DNA of 18,304 bases from NCBI GenBank assembly GCA_900754275.1, contig CAAECF010000038.1, positions 1 to 18,304 on the forward strand. The letters run 5' to 3'. The first letter of the stretch is position 1. Each line of letters begins with the position of its first letter. Shown in pieces: positions 1 through 5,674 of the stretch. Position numbers and translations under genes: made by a program. The DNA is from an uncultured Collinsella sp. GTDB lineage: Bacteria; Actinomycetota; Coriobacteriia; Coriobacteriales; Coriobacteriaceae. The notes beneath the pieces are model-generated. The model searched no databases. It had not been told where the DNA came from and was given only the letters and a program-made list of their open reading frames with translations.

Positions 1-55
1 AAGACCCTAGAGGACTATATCGGTCCCCGACGGCAGACCTCGCAGAACTGAGAAT

Positions 56-77
56 CCCCTGGTTTCAACTACGGGGA
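56..77. repeat. 22-bp end repeat, copy 1
   Basis: This 22-bp stretch (CCCC, a T-rich middle, then ACGGGGA) is repeated at 18241-18262 with a single mismatch. The outer CCCC and GGGG could pair around a 13-nt loop. Both copies lie within 80 bp of a window end. If the molecule is circular they are a close direct repeat about 120 bp apart. The flanks are unrelated and the spacing does not fit a CRISPR array. Confidence 0.75.
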
Positions 78-156
78 GTGTCAATACATAGTTCTGTGGA
101 ATAGCAGAACAATTGAACATTGAACTAATCGCGCCTGAAAATTTTCCGCAAGTGTC

Positions 157-202
157 GTGCGCCGCCGTACAAAGCCCGGCGGCGCACTAGGGCTCTGCCC
201 TA
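157..202. repeat. two adjacent perfect hairpins
   Basis: The first hairpin has 11-bp arms (157-167 with 177-187) and a 9-nt loop. It is followed at once by a 6-bp hairpin (188-193 with 197-202) with a TCT loop. A short reading frame crosses them but has no ribosome binding site and no protein-like composition. They open the hairpin-dense segment that runs to mobC. Confidence 0.7.
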
Positions 203-235
203 AAAACCCGGCGCCCTTGGCGGCGTTAAAAAGTG

Positions 236-263
236 ACGCAATAACGTTGTTACGTTATTGCGT
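236..263. repeat. 12-bp dyad and imperfect 40-bp-period repeat
   Basis: The perfect inverted repeat ACGCAATAACGT / ACGTTATTGCGT is separated by 4 nt. Its right arm begins an imperfect direct repeat: 251-282 resembles 291-322, about 24 of 32 positions, offset 40 bp, sharing ACACAGTT. Lying upstream of mobilization genes on a plasmid, this is a reasonable candidate for part of an oriT or a single-strand origin. No nick consensus was recognised, so the role is inferred. Confidence 0.5.
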
Positions 264-643
264 TATTACACAGTTCGGCAGTCACACTTTTACATTGTTG
301 CGGCATGACACAGTTACGCAATGTCTCCGGTGCGTCTCGGTAAAAGGTTCGCTACCGGACAGCCACCGGACACCGAGGCGATCTAAGCGCGGCGATGGTT
401 TGCCGTGAAATGTGCTGTGAGATGAAAAATCTCGCAAGAGACGCGAACTTGTACCTCCATCGTAAATGTAGCCACAAGTTCGCAGCCGTTGGCTCTTGCC
501 AGGGCTCCGCCCTTGGACCTGGGTCGGTAAGTTGACTGCGACTGCATCGGTTGATTGATGGCAGTTGGAATCGACGCCGTAGTTTTTAAATCTGTTATGA
601 AGCGTGAAACTCAAAAACTCATCGTATTGATTTTCATTTGATT

Positions 644-694
644 CGAAACGCCCGCGCAAAAGTCGAAACGGCTCGCGCGGGCGTTTCGGTTTTT
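644..694 (+). terminator. strong hairpin with T-tract
   Basis: Perfect 14-bp arms (644-657 and 675-688) surround a 17-nt loop, with TTTTT at 690-694. This has the form of a rho-independent terminator on the + strand. There is no gene upstream, so it would end a non-coding transcript from the 150-640 region, or it may be a structural DNA element. Confidence 0.55.
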
Positions 695-743
695 CGTTTC
701 GCATCTCAACTCGCGTCAAAACAAAACGCGAGCTTTGAAAATC

Positions 744-801
744 GATAGCGACCGAAGGTCGCGATCATAGGCGGCTTGACCGCCGCATGAAAATCGAATC
801 G
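744..801 (+). repeat. structured element A (paralog at 4336-4395)
   Basis: Hairpin GCGACC-GAA-GGTCGC (748-762) is followed by GATCATAG (763-770) and hairpin GGCGG-CTTGA-CCGCC (770-784), then GCAT and an AAAA-CGA stretch. The same order GATCATAG, hairpin, GCAT, AAAA-n-CGA occurs at 4355-4390, where the hairpin has different but still complementary arms. Compensatory change of this kind indicates that the fold is kept. Confidence 0.55.
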
Positions 802-1067
802 CCATTCGAACCGTAATGCGATTCGCGGTACCTTTCGACAATCCAACAACGCTACGAGTCTCACTAAAGACTCTCCGCGTCATTGAAATGTCGAAAGCTG
901 CCTCAACTTTTTCGCAAGCGTATCGAAAAACGATTCGATAAAGTCGAATGTTTGCGTCGCGGGCGCCGCAAACCCGCTCCGCTCTCGCTACAGCGAATCT
1001 CTAACACTCAGCATCCTTCGCGTTAAAAATTCACTTTCGCTCACGGTCTTCACGCAGTTACAACGCC

Positions 1068-1103
1068 GCGAGGCCTCTCGCTTGGAATGAGGCCTCTCAT
1101 TCC
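1068..1103 (+). repeat. two hairpins with GGCCTC loops
   Basis: GCGA-GGCCTC-TCGC (1068-1081) and GGAATGA-GGCCTC-TCATTCC (1084-1103) have unrelated stems but the same 6-nt loop. A third member is at 1343-1362. The loop contains the self-complementary GGCC, which would allow loop-loop kissing in RNA. Confidence 0.65.
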
Positions 1104-1342
1104 ACGTCTACACTGCGTTTCGCCCAATCCCCGTTCCGGAGATTGCAAGATGACTGTGGGTGGCACTTTTGTGGGCCTATTCGTCCCAAAAACACCACAC
1201 CACAAATCTTGCTTATCGCCTCTCACGGCGATAAGGTTTATTCGAAGTTGAAACTTCGCGCGAAAGAATCGTGGAGTCGATTCTTCATTTTTGGAACGAC
1301 GCCAGCCGTTCCTCAAGGAAAGCGAATCGCATAGCAGGTTTT

Positions 1343-1381
1343 GATCGGAGGCCTCTCCGATCGCTGATTCGTTTCCGGAGG
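1343..1381 (+). promoter_or_regulatory. GGCCTC hairpin and mobC ribosome binding site
   Basis: GATCGGA-GGCCTC-TCCGATC (1343-1362) is the third hairpin with a GGCCTC loop. Just after it, GATTC (about 1366) can pair with GAATC at the start of mobC across the Shine-Dalgarno GGAGG (1377-1381), which lies 4 nt before the ATG. Masking of the mobC start by structure is therefore possible, but this is inference. Confidence 0.5.
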
Positions 1382-1385
1382 AATC

Positions 1386-1922
1386 ATGAGCAGGCTTCGC
1401 CCGCACACCGTCAAAGCATCTCTTTCCGATGAAGAGAAGAAAGCCATCGCTTCAATTGCAAAACGCCATAAGTTAAGCGAAGCCGAACTTATACGGTTTG
1501 TTTTATGCAACATCAACGAGTTTGATATTGATTTCGGTTCTGCAGAAAACGTCGACCAGAAATCTCGATCTGAAGAGATTCACATCAAGGTTTCTCCAGC
1601 AGAGAAAAAGAAAATCGAAAGCAACGCGAACTCGCTCGGTGTAACCGTCAGTTCATACGCCCGCCGCGTTCTTATCAGTGGGAAAGTCGAAAAGATAGAT
1701 TTCGATCGCGGAGGTGCCGAGAAAATTTATCACGAACTTTTGAAGCAGGGCACAAACCTCAATCAGCTCATGCATTTCATAAATGCTAACGGACTTCCCT
1801 CTTATAACGAGATAGCGGTTTTCAGAACCGTTGACCACGTTACGAAAAGCGCGGATCTCGCTTTTCGATTCCTGAAAACTCTTGAGCGTCGTTATTTCAT
1901 CGAAGGTGGCGAAACGAAATGA
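1386..1922 (+). CDS. mobC: MobC-like mobilization accessory protein
   Basis: A 178-aa protein, probably the oriT-binding partner of the downstream relaxase. Two ribbon-helix-helix-like segments can be read: residues 8-40 (VKASLSDEEKKAIASIAK onward) and 63-98 (EEIHIKVSPAEKKKIESN onward). They are followed by the MobC-family signature GTNLNQLMHFINANG (about 122-136). MobC proteins help melt DNA near nic and recruit the relaxase. Two RHH units in one chain could place both DNA-binding halves within a monomer. The start has GGAGG 4 nt upstream. The stop overlaps the relaxase ATG (ATGA, 1919-1922), indicating translational coupling. The family call is firm; the tandem RHH reading is by eye. Confidence 0.85.
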   Translation: MSRLRPHTVKASLSDEEKKAIASIAKRHKLSEAELIRFVLCNINEFDIDFGSAENVDQKSRSEEIHIKVSPAEKKKIESNANSLGVTVSSYARRVLISGKVEKIDFDRGGAEKIYHELLKQGTNLNQLMHFINANGLPSYNEIAVFRTVDHVTKSADLAFRFLKTLERRYFIEGGETK

Positions 1923-3118
1923 CGGTTATCAAGCAGAAGAGCGTTTCGAGCGATCGGTACGCAAAGAATGTCCGTAAGTACATCAACGGAAAACATGCCT
2001 TGGCCCGTGACGGTTGGAACATCGAATGCGACAAGTATTGGTTTTCTAAAATGGCGATGACCAGAAAGGTTTTTCATCACGACAAACCTTCGAGAGCCGG
2101 TGCCAAGAACGTGACTATCCTTCACCAGATTCTCGCGTTCCTGCCCGAAGAATGTTCGTGCAACGGCGGTAAGATGACTCCGGAAAAATGCATGTCGTAC
2201 GCGAAAGAATGGGTCGCCCAGCATTATCAAAATCAGCAAGTTATCTTTGCGTTGCATGAAGAAAGCGATAAAGCTGGCAAACGTTATGCCGTCCACATGG
2301 CGATAAATCGAACCGATTTGCTGACGGGTAAACGCTGCGACACCGGTGGCCGTCGAGGCAAATACAAGCGCGCTTCATGGGTTCGTGAACTTGATGACAA
2401 ATGGAACCTCGTCCAACTTGAGAAGGGAAAGAAGAATTCGATAATTCGCGATCGCCAGCCGCGCGACACGGAAAAGGAGATTATCGGTCGCGGTGAGTAC
2501 AGTTACAAAAACAATCTGCGTGAGCTGATCCATCTTGCAATCAATGAAGGTCGCCCGAAGAATATGGAGCAGTTCAAAAAACTACTTGCCTCATGGGGCG
2601 TAGACATTTTCATCAAGAACAATCGAGTCTATGCGACAGATCTCGATATCAAGGAGGCCGGCAATCCGAAGTGCACTTTCAATCTGACTCGACTCGACGG
2701 ACGTTTCGCGGTCAAACAACTTGAAGCGGCGTTCGAAAAGAACGTGCTGGAAGCCGAGCGAGCGTTGCCGTACGAGAAGCGCTGTGAGATTTACATTCAA
2801 CGTCTTAAGAAGGCGTACTCGGCGTGGGTCGAACAAGCGAAAGCGAGCAAGGGCGTCGCCTACAATTCATTCCCCAAATTCATCGCACCGAAGTGCGATG
2901 AGGATCTGCTCGAAGATCCGGCGGTTCGCGATGAGCTTCTTGCGCGTCGCGGTTACGCAAGGGAGATTCGCAACCGCTATGTCGGCGCCGTTCCCGATGC
3001 CGACGATGACCGCGTTCGTGCTGCCGGCCAGGCGCACGGCGGTAGCGACGCGCCTCACTATCGGTCCGATCGCACTGTCGATCGTGGCGATTACACGCGC
3101 GGCGACTCGGCCCGCTAG
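1919..3118 (+). CDS. relaxase, MobP-type relaxase/mobilization nuclease
   Basis: A 399-aa relaxase that should nick oriT and stay bound to the 5' end during transfer. The candidate catalytic tyrosine is Y14 (SSDRYAKNVRKYING). A motif II-like H69 lies in TILHQILAF. The metal site is read from ALHEESDKAGKRYAVHMAIN, giving H113, E114 and H126. The usual HxDxxHxH spacing is not seen and the middle histidine position is R/Y, so this is a variant metal site. The C-terminus after about residue 350 is charged and low in complexity, ending in R/D/G-rich sequence. Protein length suits a small mobilizable plasmid without its own mating-pair genes, and none are in the window. It is coupled to mobC by the ATGA overlap. 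It could belong to a divergent MOB class. Confidence 0.85.
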   Translation: MTVIKQKSVSSDRYAKNVRKYINGKHALARDGWNIECDKYWFSKMAMTRKVFHHDKPSRAGAKNVTILHQILAFLPEECSCNGGKMTPEKCMSYAKEWVAQHYQNQQVIFALHEESDKAGKRYAVHMAINRTDLLTGKRCDTGGRRGKYKRASWVRELDDKWNLVQLEKGKKNSIIRDRQPRDTEKEIIGRGEYSYKNNLRELIHLAINEGRPKNMEQFKKLLASWGVDIFIKNNRVYATDLDIKEAGNPKCTFNLTRLDGRFAVKQLEAAFEKNVLEAERALPYEKRCEIYIQRLKKAYSAWVEQAKASKGVAYNSFPKFIAPKCDEDLLEDPAVRDELLARRGYAREIRNRYVGAVPDADDDRVRAAGQAHGGSDAPHYRSDRTVDRGDYTRGDSAR

Positions 3119-3124
3119 CCTTTT

Positions 3125-3247
3125 TTGCCAATAGTTCCAGCGAAGAGCGGTGGAACTATTGGCGCTAATAGTTCGGAATTTCCTCTAATTACAAACTATT
3201 AAGAGTTATTAGTTACAGATTCACTAATAGTCAGCTATTGGTGGCAC
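3125..3247. repeat. AATAGT/ACTATT repeat cluster 1
   Basis: Just past the relaxase stop a perfect 13-bp hairpin begins GCCAATAGTTCCA and closes with its complement after 11 nt. It is followed by AATAGTT, ACTATTAA, TTATTAGTT, CTAATAGT and GCTATTGG. The same core is clustered at 11843-11945 and 12604-12690. The T-run lies 5' of the hairpin, so it is not a terminator for the relaxase. The likely role is operator or centromere-like sites for one plasmid DNA-binding protein. Confidence 0.55.
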
Positions 3248-3309
3248 CGCAAAGAGCCATACCGTAGTACCAATGTATTAAGTTTTCGCAGGTAGATAGC
3301 TAAAAATTT

Positions 3310-3540
3310 GATAACCCGCCCGCCGTTAAGACGGGCGGGCGTGCTATCATCGAGGTTGTTCCAGCGGTGGTACCAACACCGTGGAACCGCGTAGAGTGAG
3401 GTACCAACTCAACATCTACACCGTCAGACGCTTAAACCACAAGCCATCTGACAACTCCATTTTATCCAGACCCGCAGGTCAGGACAACACGGAGAAGTAG
3501 ATAAGAGAAAAAACGGAACCTCCTCACCGGGAGGTTTTTT
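3310..3540 (+). ncRNA. short structured RNA candidate ending in a terminator
   Basis: Successive hairpins can be read: CCCGCCCG with CGGGCGGG (3315-3339), a bulged 12-bp stem 3354-3388 with loop GTACCAA, a small stem with the same GTACCAA loop at 3401-3407, and GTCAGA with TCTGAC (3423-3452). A good terminator follows at 3517-3540. No ORF fits. It may be a regulatory or antisense RNA, or the 5' domain of the larger structured segment downstream. No clear promoter was found, so the 5' end is uncertain. Confidence 0.4.
3517..3540 (+). terminator. rho-independent terminator
   Basis: AACCTCC and GGAGGTT form a 7-bp stem around a 6-nt loop, and the right arm runs into six T residues (3535-3540). 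It ends the transcript of the preceding hairpin region and separates it from the structured segment 3546-4160. Confidence 0.75.
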
Positions 3541-3545
3541 CATAT

Positions 3546-4160
3546 CGACCGGGCGTGTGACATATGCCGTTCCCGGTCGGCCAGGCCCCAGGGCCTGCGA
3601 AAAAGGTAGCGTTTTGCTCGAATAATCGGTGACTGAGCTGTACAGGTCTGCCGTCCCGTCTCCACGAGGAGACTTCGACGAGGGTAGTGCCTTCCCTGTG
3701 ACCCCTGCGCTGCCTCGGCCCATAAGGGCGGGGACGGCGTGCCAGGATCCGAGCGCTCGTCCTGCTGCAATACTGCAGGAAAGTAGGTTAAAAGCTGAAG
3801 AGCAGGAGTCGGTGGGATATCCACGCGGCGACGCGTGTGTTTGGCGGTGAGTAGCCGCAACGTCAAGCAAGGAGGACTGCGGTAGGCGTGCAGCCGTGAC
3901 GGACTTTGTGCCCCACCCTGGGCCCTGTCATGTAGAGGGGCATCGGTGAGGACGGCCGATGCGTTAAACGAATGGTCCGGATACATGGCGGAGCCATGTG
4001 GAGACCCGCGAGATCGTCGAGCAAAAGGCCAAGGGGCGGGTGAGGTCTTCCCAGCTACATGCTGGTTTCGAAGATTTAGGGAGGGTCCACGACTGTGCCC
4101 AAATCTGTGGATACTCCACCACCTAACAATTCAACCCGCAAGCCAATCAGACCTCGCGGG
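3546..4160 (+). ncRNA. candidate large structured RNA with pseudoknot
   Basis: About 600 nt have no plausible protein on either strand but hold many helices: 3546-3579 (8 bp), 3582-3597 (7 bp), 3658-3673 (GTCTCC-ACGA-GGAGAC), 3822-3837 (CACGCG-GCGA-CGCGTG, GNRA loop), 3940-3962 (7 bp), 3983-3999 (ACATGGC-GGA-GCCATGT), 4051-4065 (CCAGC-TACAT-GCTGG) and 4135-4160. At 4072-4111 an H-type pseudoknot is visible. AGATTT/AAATCT and GGG/CCC form stem 1. Loop bases TCCAC (4086-4090) pair with GTGGA (4107-4111), directly abutting stem 1. GNRA loops and a pseudoknot point to RNA rather than a DNA element. Length and plasmid location recall the large ornate RNAs (ROOL, GOLLD), but no family was recognised. 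Confidence 0.45.
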
Positions 4161-4215
4161 CAGTCTTATAAACAAGCAAGCCCTTAGCGCGAGGCGTACC
4201 AGCTGTCAGCCCTCA

Positions 4216-4300
4216 GCGCCGGCGTCGCTTCGCTCCCCGGGCGGACAAGAACATCTGGCTGTAACACCTACAATTCGGCAAGGACGCCGAATCCGTTTTT
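4216..4300 (+). repeat. paralogous element P1, ends in terminator-like hairpin
   Basis: Block 4216-4245 (GCGCCGGCGTCGC, TTCG, CTCCCCGGGCG) is nearly identical to 14947-14978. About 55 bp further on, the hairpin ATTCGGC-AAGGAC-GCCGAAT (4273-4292) matches one at 15005-15026. Both blocks keep order and spacing, so this is a duplicated element of about 85 bp. Here the hairpin is followed by TTTTT (4296-4300), giving a terminator for a + strand RNA. The copy near 15 kb lacks the T-run. Confidence 0.6.
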
Positions 4301-4335
4301 GGTTGTAGTCGAAAATGTACAAAGAGATATATAAA

Positions 4336-4395
4336 TCAGCGAGCTTCGCGAGCGGATCATAGGTGCCGTTAGGCACCGCATCAAAAGCGATTCGC
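4336..4395 (+). repeat. structured element B (paralog of 744-801)
   Basis: GATCATAG (4355-4362) is followed by hairpin GGTGCC-GTTA-GGCACC (4362-4377), then GCAT, AAAA and GCGATTCGC. Element A has the same flanks but arms GGCGG and CCGCC. Both elements lie 55-75 nt after a terminator-like hairpin. The upstream part of B (GCGAGC-TTC-GCGAGC) is a direct repeat and not a hairpin, unlike A. Confidence 0.5.
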
Positions 4396-4412
4396 AATCA
4401 TTTCGGAATGCA

Positions 4413-4429
4413 TCTAGAAATGTTCTAGA
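4413..4429. repeat. TCTAGAA inverted repeat
   Basis: TCTAGAA-ATG-TTCTAGA is a perfect 7-bp inverted repeat. The same TTCTAGAA words build the 18-bp hairpin at 9554-9594. Both lie 3' of minus-strand genes. Confidence 0.5.
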
Positions 4430-4548
4430 GCTTTTCTGGAAAAACGCACGAGAAAGGGCCGAGCCGAAGTGTCTGGCCGGACGCCAATTGTCCGGGAACT
4501 GCTTCGTTTCGACCCTCTTCTACTTTACTTCCATGGCCATGCAGCGGT

Positions 4549-4827
4549 CTAGTACTCCTTGATCGGATGCTTCTTACCGAAACCACCGTCGATGCCGAAG
4601 TGGCAGAGCATGTCGATGGCGCGAAGATGCTCGTCGATGGCAGTTGCAATCTGGGCGTCGATCTCGCTGTCATGGTCGTCAAGGGTGCGGACCGCACTGT
4701 CTGCGACCATGAAGGCCTTGATGGTTTGGTTGAACTGAGCCTTGAAAGCATCAACCTTCTCAACGGCGGCAGCTCGGTCTGCCATCTCGCGTTCGAGTCG
4801 TTGAACGATTTCCTGTGCGTCGCTCAT
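4549..4827 (-). CDS. small coiled-coil protein of unknown function
   Basis: A 92-aa hypothetical protein starting MSDAQEIVQRLEREMADR. A longer frame opens further upstream, but the ATG at 4827 is chosen because a purine-rich Shine-Dalgarno (AGGAAAGG) lies 6-8 nt before it. The sequence is acidic and helical, with heptad-like spacing through about residue 70 and a Gly/Lys-rich tail (GIDGGFGKKHP). No signal peptide or membrane segment is seen. It stands alone between the structured RNA region and the orphan antitoxin. The family was not recognised; the opposite-strand frame lacks a ribosome site and looks like a shadow. Confidence 0.6.
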   Translation of the reverse strand: MSDAQEIVQRLEREMADRAAAVEKVDAFKAQFNQTIKAFMVADSAVRTLDDHDSEIDAQIATAIDEHLRAIDMLCHFGIDGGFGKKHPIKEY

Positions 4828-4940
4828 GGCTATTCCTTTCCTCGCGGGTGTTTTACCTAATATATCGCCCCGCGCGGACATGATTCTCACCCGGTGGTAT
4901 CAAATTTCACAAAACTGCAGGTAGGCGGCTTAACAGGATT

Positions 4941-5010
4941 CGATTTACGGGACGTTTAGCCAAAGGTTGGTGTGGATGCCAGCAGCACCCCTTTTTCGGG
5001 CCGTAAATCG
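4941..5010. repeat. 10-bp inverted repeat flanking 50 bp
   Basis: CGATTTACGG (4941-4950) and CCGTAAATCG (5001-5010) are perfect inverted arms around 50 bp, just 3' of the antitoxin gene where a toxin gene would be expected. No toxin coding sequence can be read in any frame here. Confidence 0.45.
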
Positions 5011-5080
5011 CATCTGGTGAGGTCGATTTTTCGGCAATGCCGCCGCCCACCGCGTGCGGCCTGTTTGGCACCGTGAACGG

Positions 5081-5302
5081 CTAATTGTTCCACATAGCCA
5101 TACGCATGACGTCATCCATTGAGTAGCGGGCGTCGTCATCCTCATCCAAGGCTTTGCCATAAGCCTCGATGTCCGCCATGTCCTCGACTTTTTCGAGTGC
5201 CGCCCTTCTCACGAACTCGGAAAAGGGCACGCCTGCGGCGTCCGCATGAACCTGAATCAAAGCCATTTCACCCTCATCAAACATGACCGCAATTTCGCAC
5301 AT
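5081..5302 (-). CDS. RelB/DUF6290-like RHH antitoxin, orphan
   Basis: A 73-aa protein starting MCEIAVMFDEGEMALIQVHA. The ATG at 5302 has GGAG 7 nt upstream and is preferred over a TTG four codons earlier. It has an N-terminal ribbon-helix-helix pattern (strand, then EMALIQVHADAAGVPFSEF) followed by RRAALEKVEDMADIEAYGKA and an acidic tail with YSMDDVM. That layout matches RelB-like antitoxins of the DUF6290 type, which end in a YSLDEV-like toxin-binding segment. Such genes normally precede a RelE-type mRNA interferase. The 200 bp downstream encode none. It may neutralise a chromosomal toxin, act only as a repressor, or be left over from a lost pair. Confidence 0.7.
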   Translation of the reverse strand: MCEIAVMFDEGEMALIQVHADAAGVPFSEFVRRAALEKVEDMADIEAYGKALDEDDDARYSMDDVMRMAMWNN

Positions 5303-5314
5303 TGAGCGCTCCAA

Positions 5315-5616
5315 TCAATGCTGGCATCGAACTTTACTGGTACATATCTTATTGTTCATATTCAACAGTCCCAAAACGTATGCGGGAACCGCGGTACCGT
5401 CAGAAAATGCAGGAGGAAATTTGACGGTCCCGTTAATAGATTTTGTGACAAGGGCATGACAGGGGGACAGGTCATTCGTCAGGTTTCTGGCAGACGATAT
5501 GAGCGGGACATGGAAAATGGAAGCCCCTCCTGTATGCATATCCGCTGGTAAGGCCTGGCCCGGTTTTCACCATCGCACGCGGTGACCGAGCACCCATCCA
5601 ACGCCCAAGTCAAAAT
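5315..5616. other. gene-free spacer 5' of the antitoxin
   Basis: No supported gene lies in this spacer; overlapping short frames on both strands lack ribosome sites. 5336-5365 is a copy of 7105-7134 (26 of 30 bases). Read on the minus strand it carries TTGAAT and a TATGTA-like box placed to serve as the antitoxin promoter. Confidence 0.45.
5336..5365 (-). repeat. 30-bp direct repeat flanking the ATPase module, copy 1
   Basis: It matches 7105-7134 at 26 of 30 positions in the same orientation. The two copies enclose the ATPase gene and its palindromes. Each copy sits upstream of a minus-strand gene or relic (the antitoxin; the resolvase fragment), so it may be a duplicated promoter. Confidence 0.6.
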
Positions 5617-5654
5617 ACTCAGTACACTGAGTGATTTCACTCACTATACTGAGT
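5617..5654. repeat. paired 16-bp palindromes, distal to the ATPase gene
   Basis: ACTCAGT-AC-ACTGAGT (5617-5632) and a one-mismatch copy ACTCACT-AT-ACTGAGT (5639-5654) are spaced 22 bp start to start. The identical arrangement with two perfect copies lies upstream of the ATPase gene at 6896-6933. They lie directly after the ATPase stop codon. Confidence 0.75.
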
Positions 5655-5674
5655 ATTTTCTCAATTTGCTCAGG

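Larger units (their letters stand above)
398..1385 (+). other. hairpin-dense non-coding region upstream of mobC
   Basis: There is no credible gene in this ~1 kb. It holds more than a dozen perfect stem-loops: 430-441 (GCAA tetraloop), 443-483 (10 bp), 710-732, 748-762, 770-784, 832-897 (9 bp, enclosing 856-873), 921-940, 950-973, 1068-1081, 1084-1103, 1212-1235 (9 bp), 1243-1258, 1264-1285 (8 bp) and 1343-1362. Many have exactly 6-nt loops. The position suggests an oriT or leading region whose single strand folds, or a structured RNA read toward mobC. Which of these it is cannot be decided from sequence alone. Confidence 0.6.

Noticed and set aside
56..77. CRISPR-like repeat at the window ends
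   Set aside because: There are only two copies, about 120 bp apart even if circular, with no spacers and no cas genes.
282..719. Long open frame on the minus strand
   Set aside because: It crosses several perfect hairpins, lacks a ribosome site and has no protein-like composition.
3125..3161. Hairpin after the relaxase as its terminator
   Set aside because: The T-run is on the 5' side of the stem on the + strand, so it cannot be a rho-independent terminator in either direction.
3365..3390. Resemblance to a T-box core (GTGGAACCGCG)
   Set aside because: The tRNA-anticodon stem elements and a downstream amino-acid gene are absent, and the bases are already used in the 3354-3388 hairpin.
3424..3986. 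Two overlapping 148-codon frames on the minus strand
   Set aside because: Composition is erratic, there is no ribosome site, and they lie over the dense helices of the structured RNA candidate.
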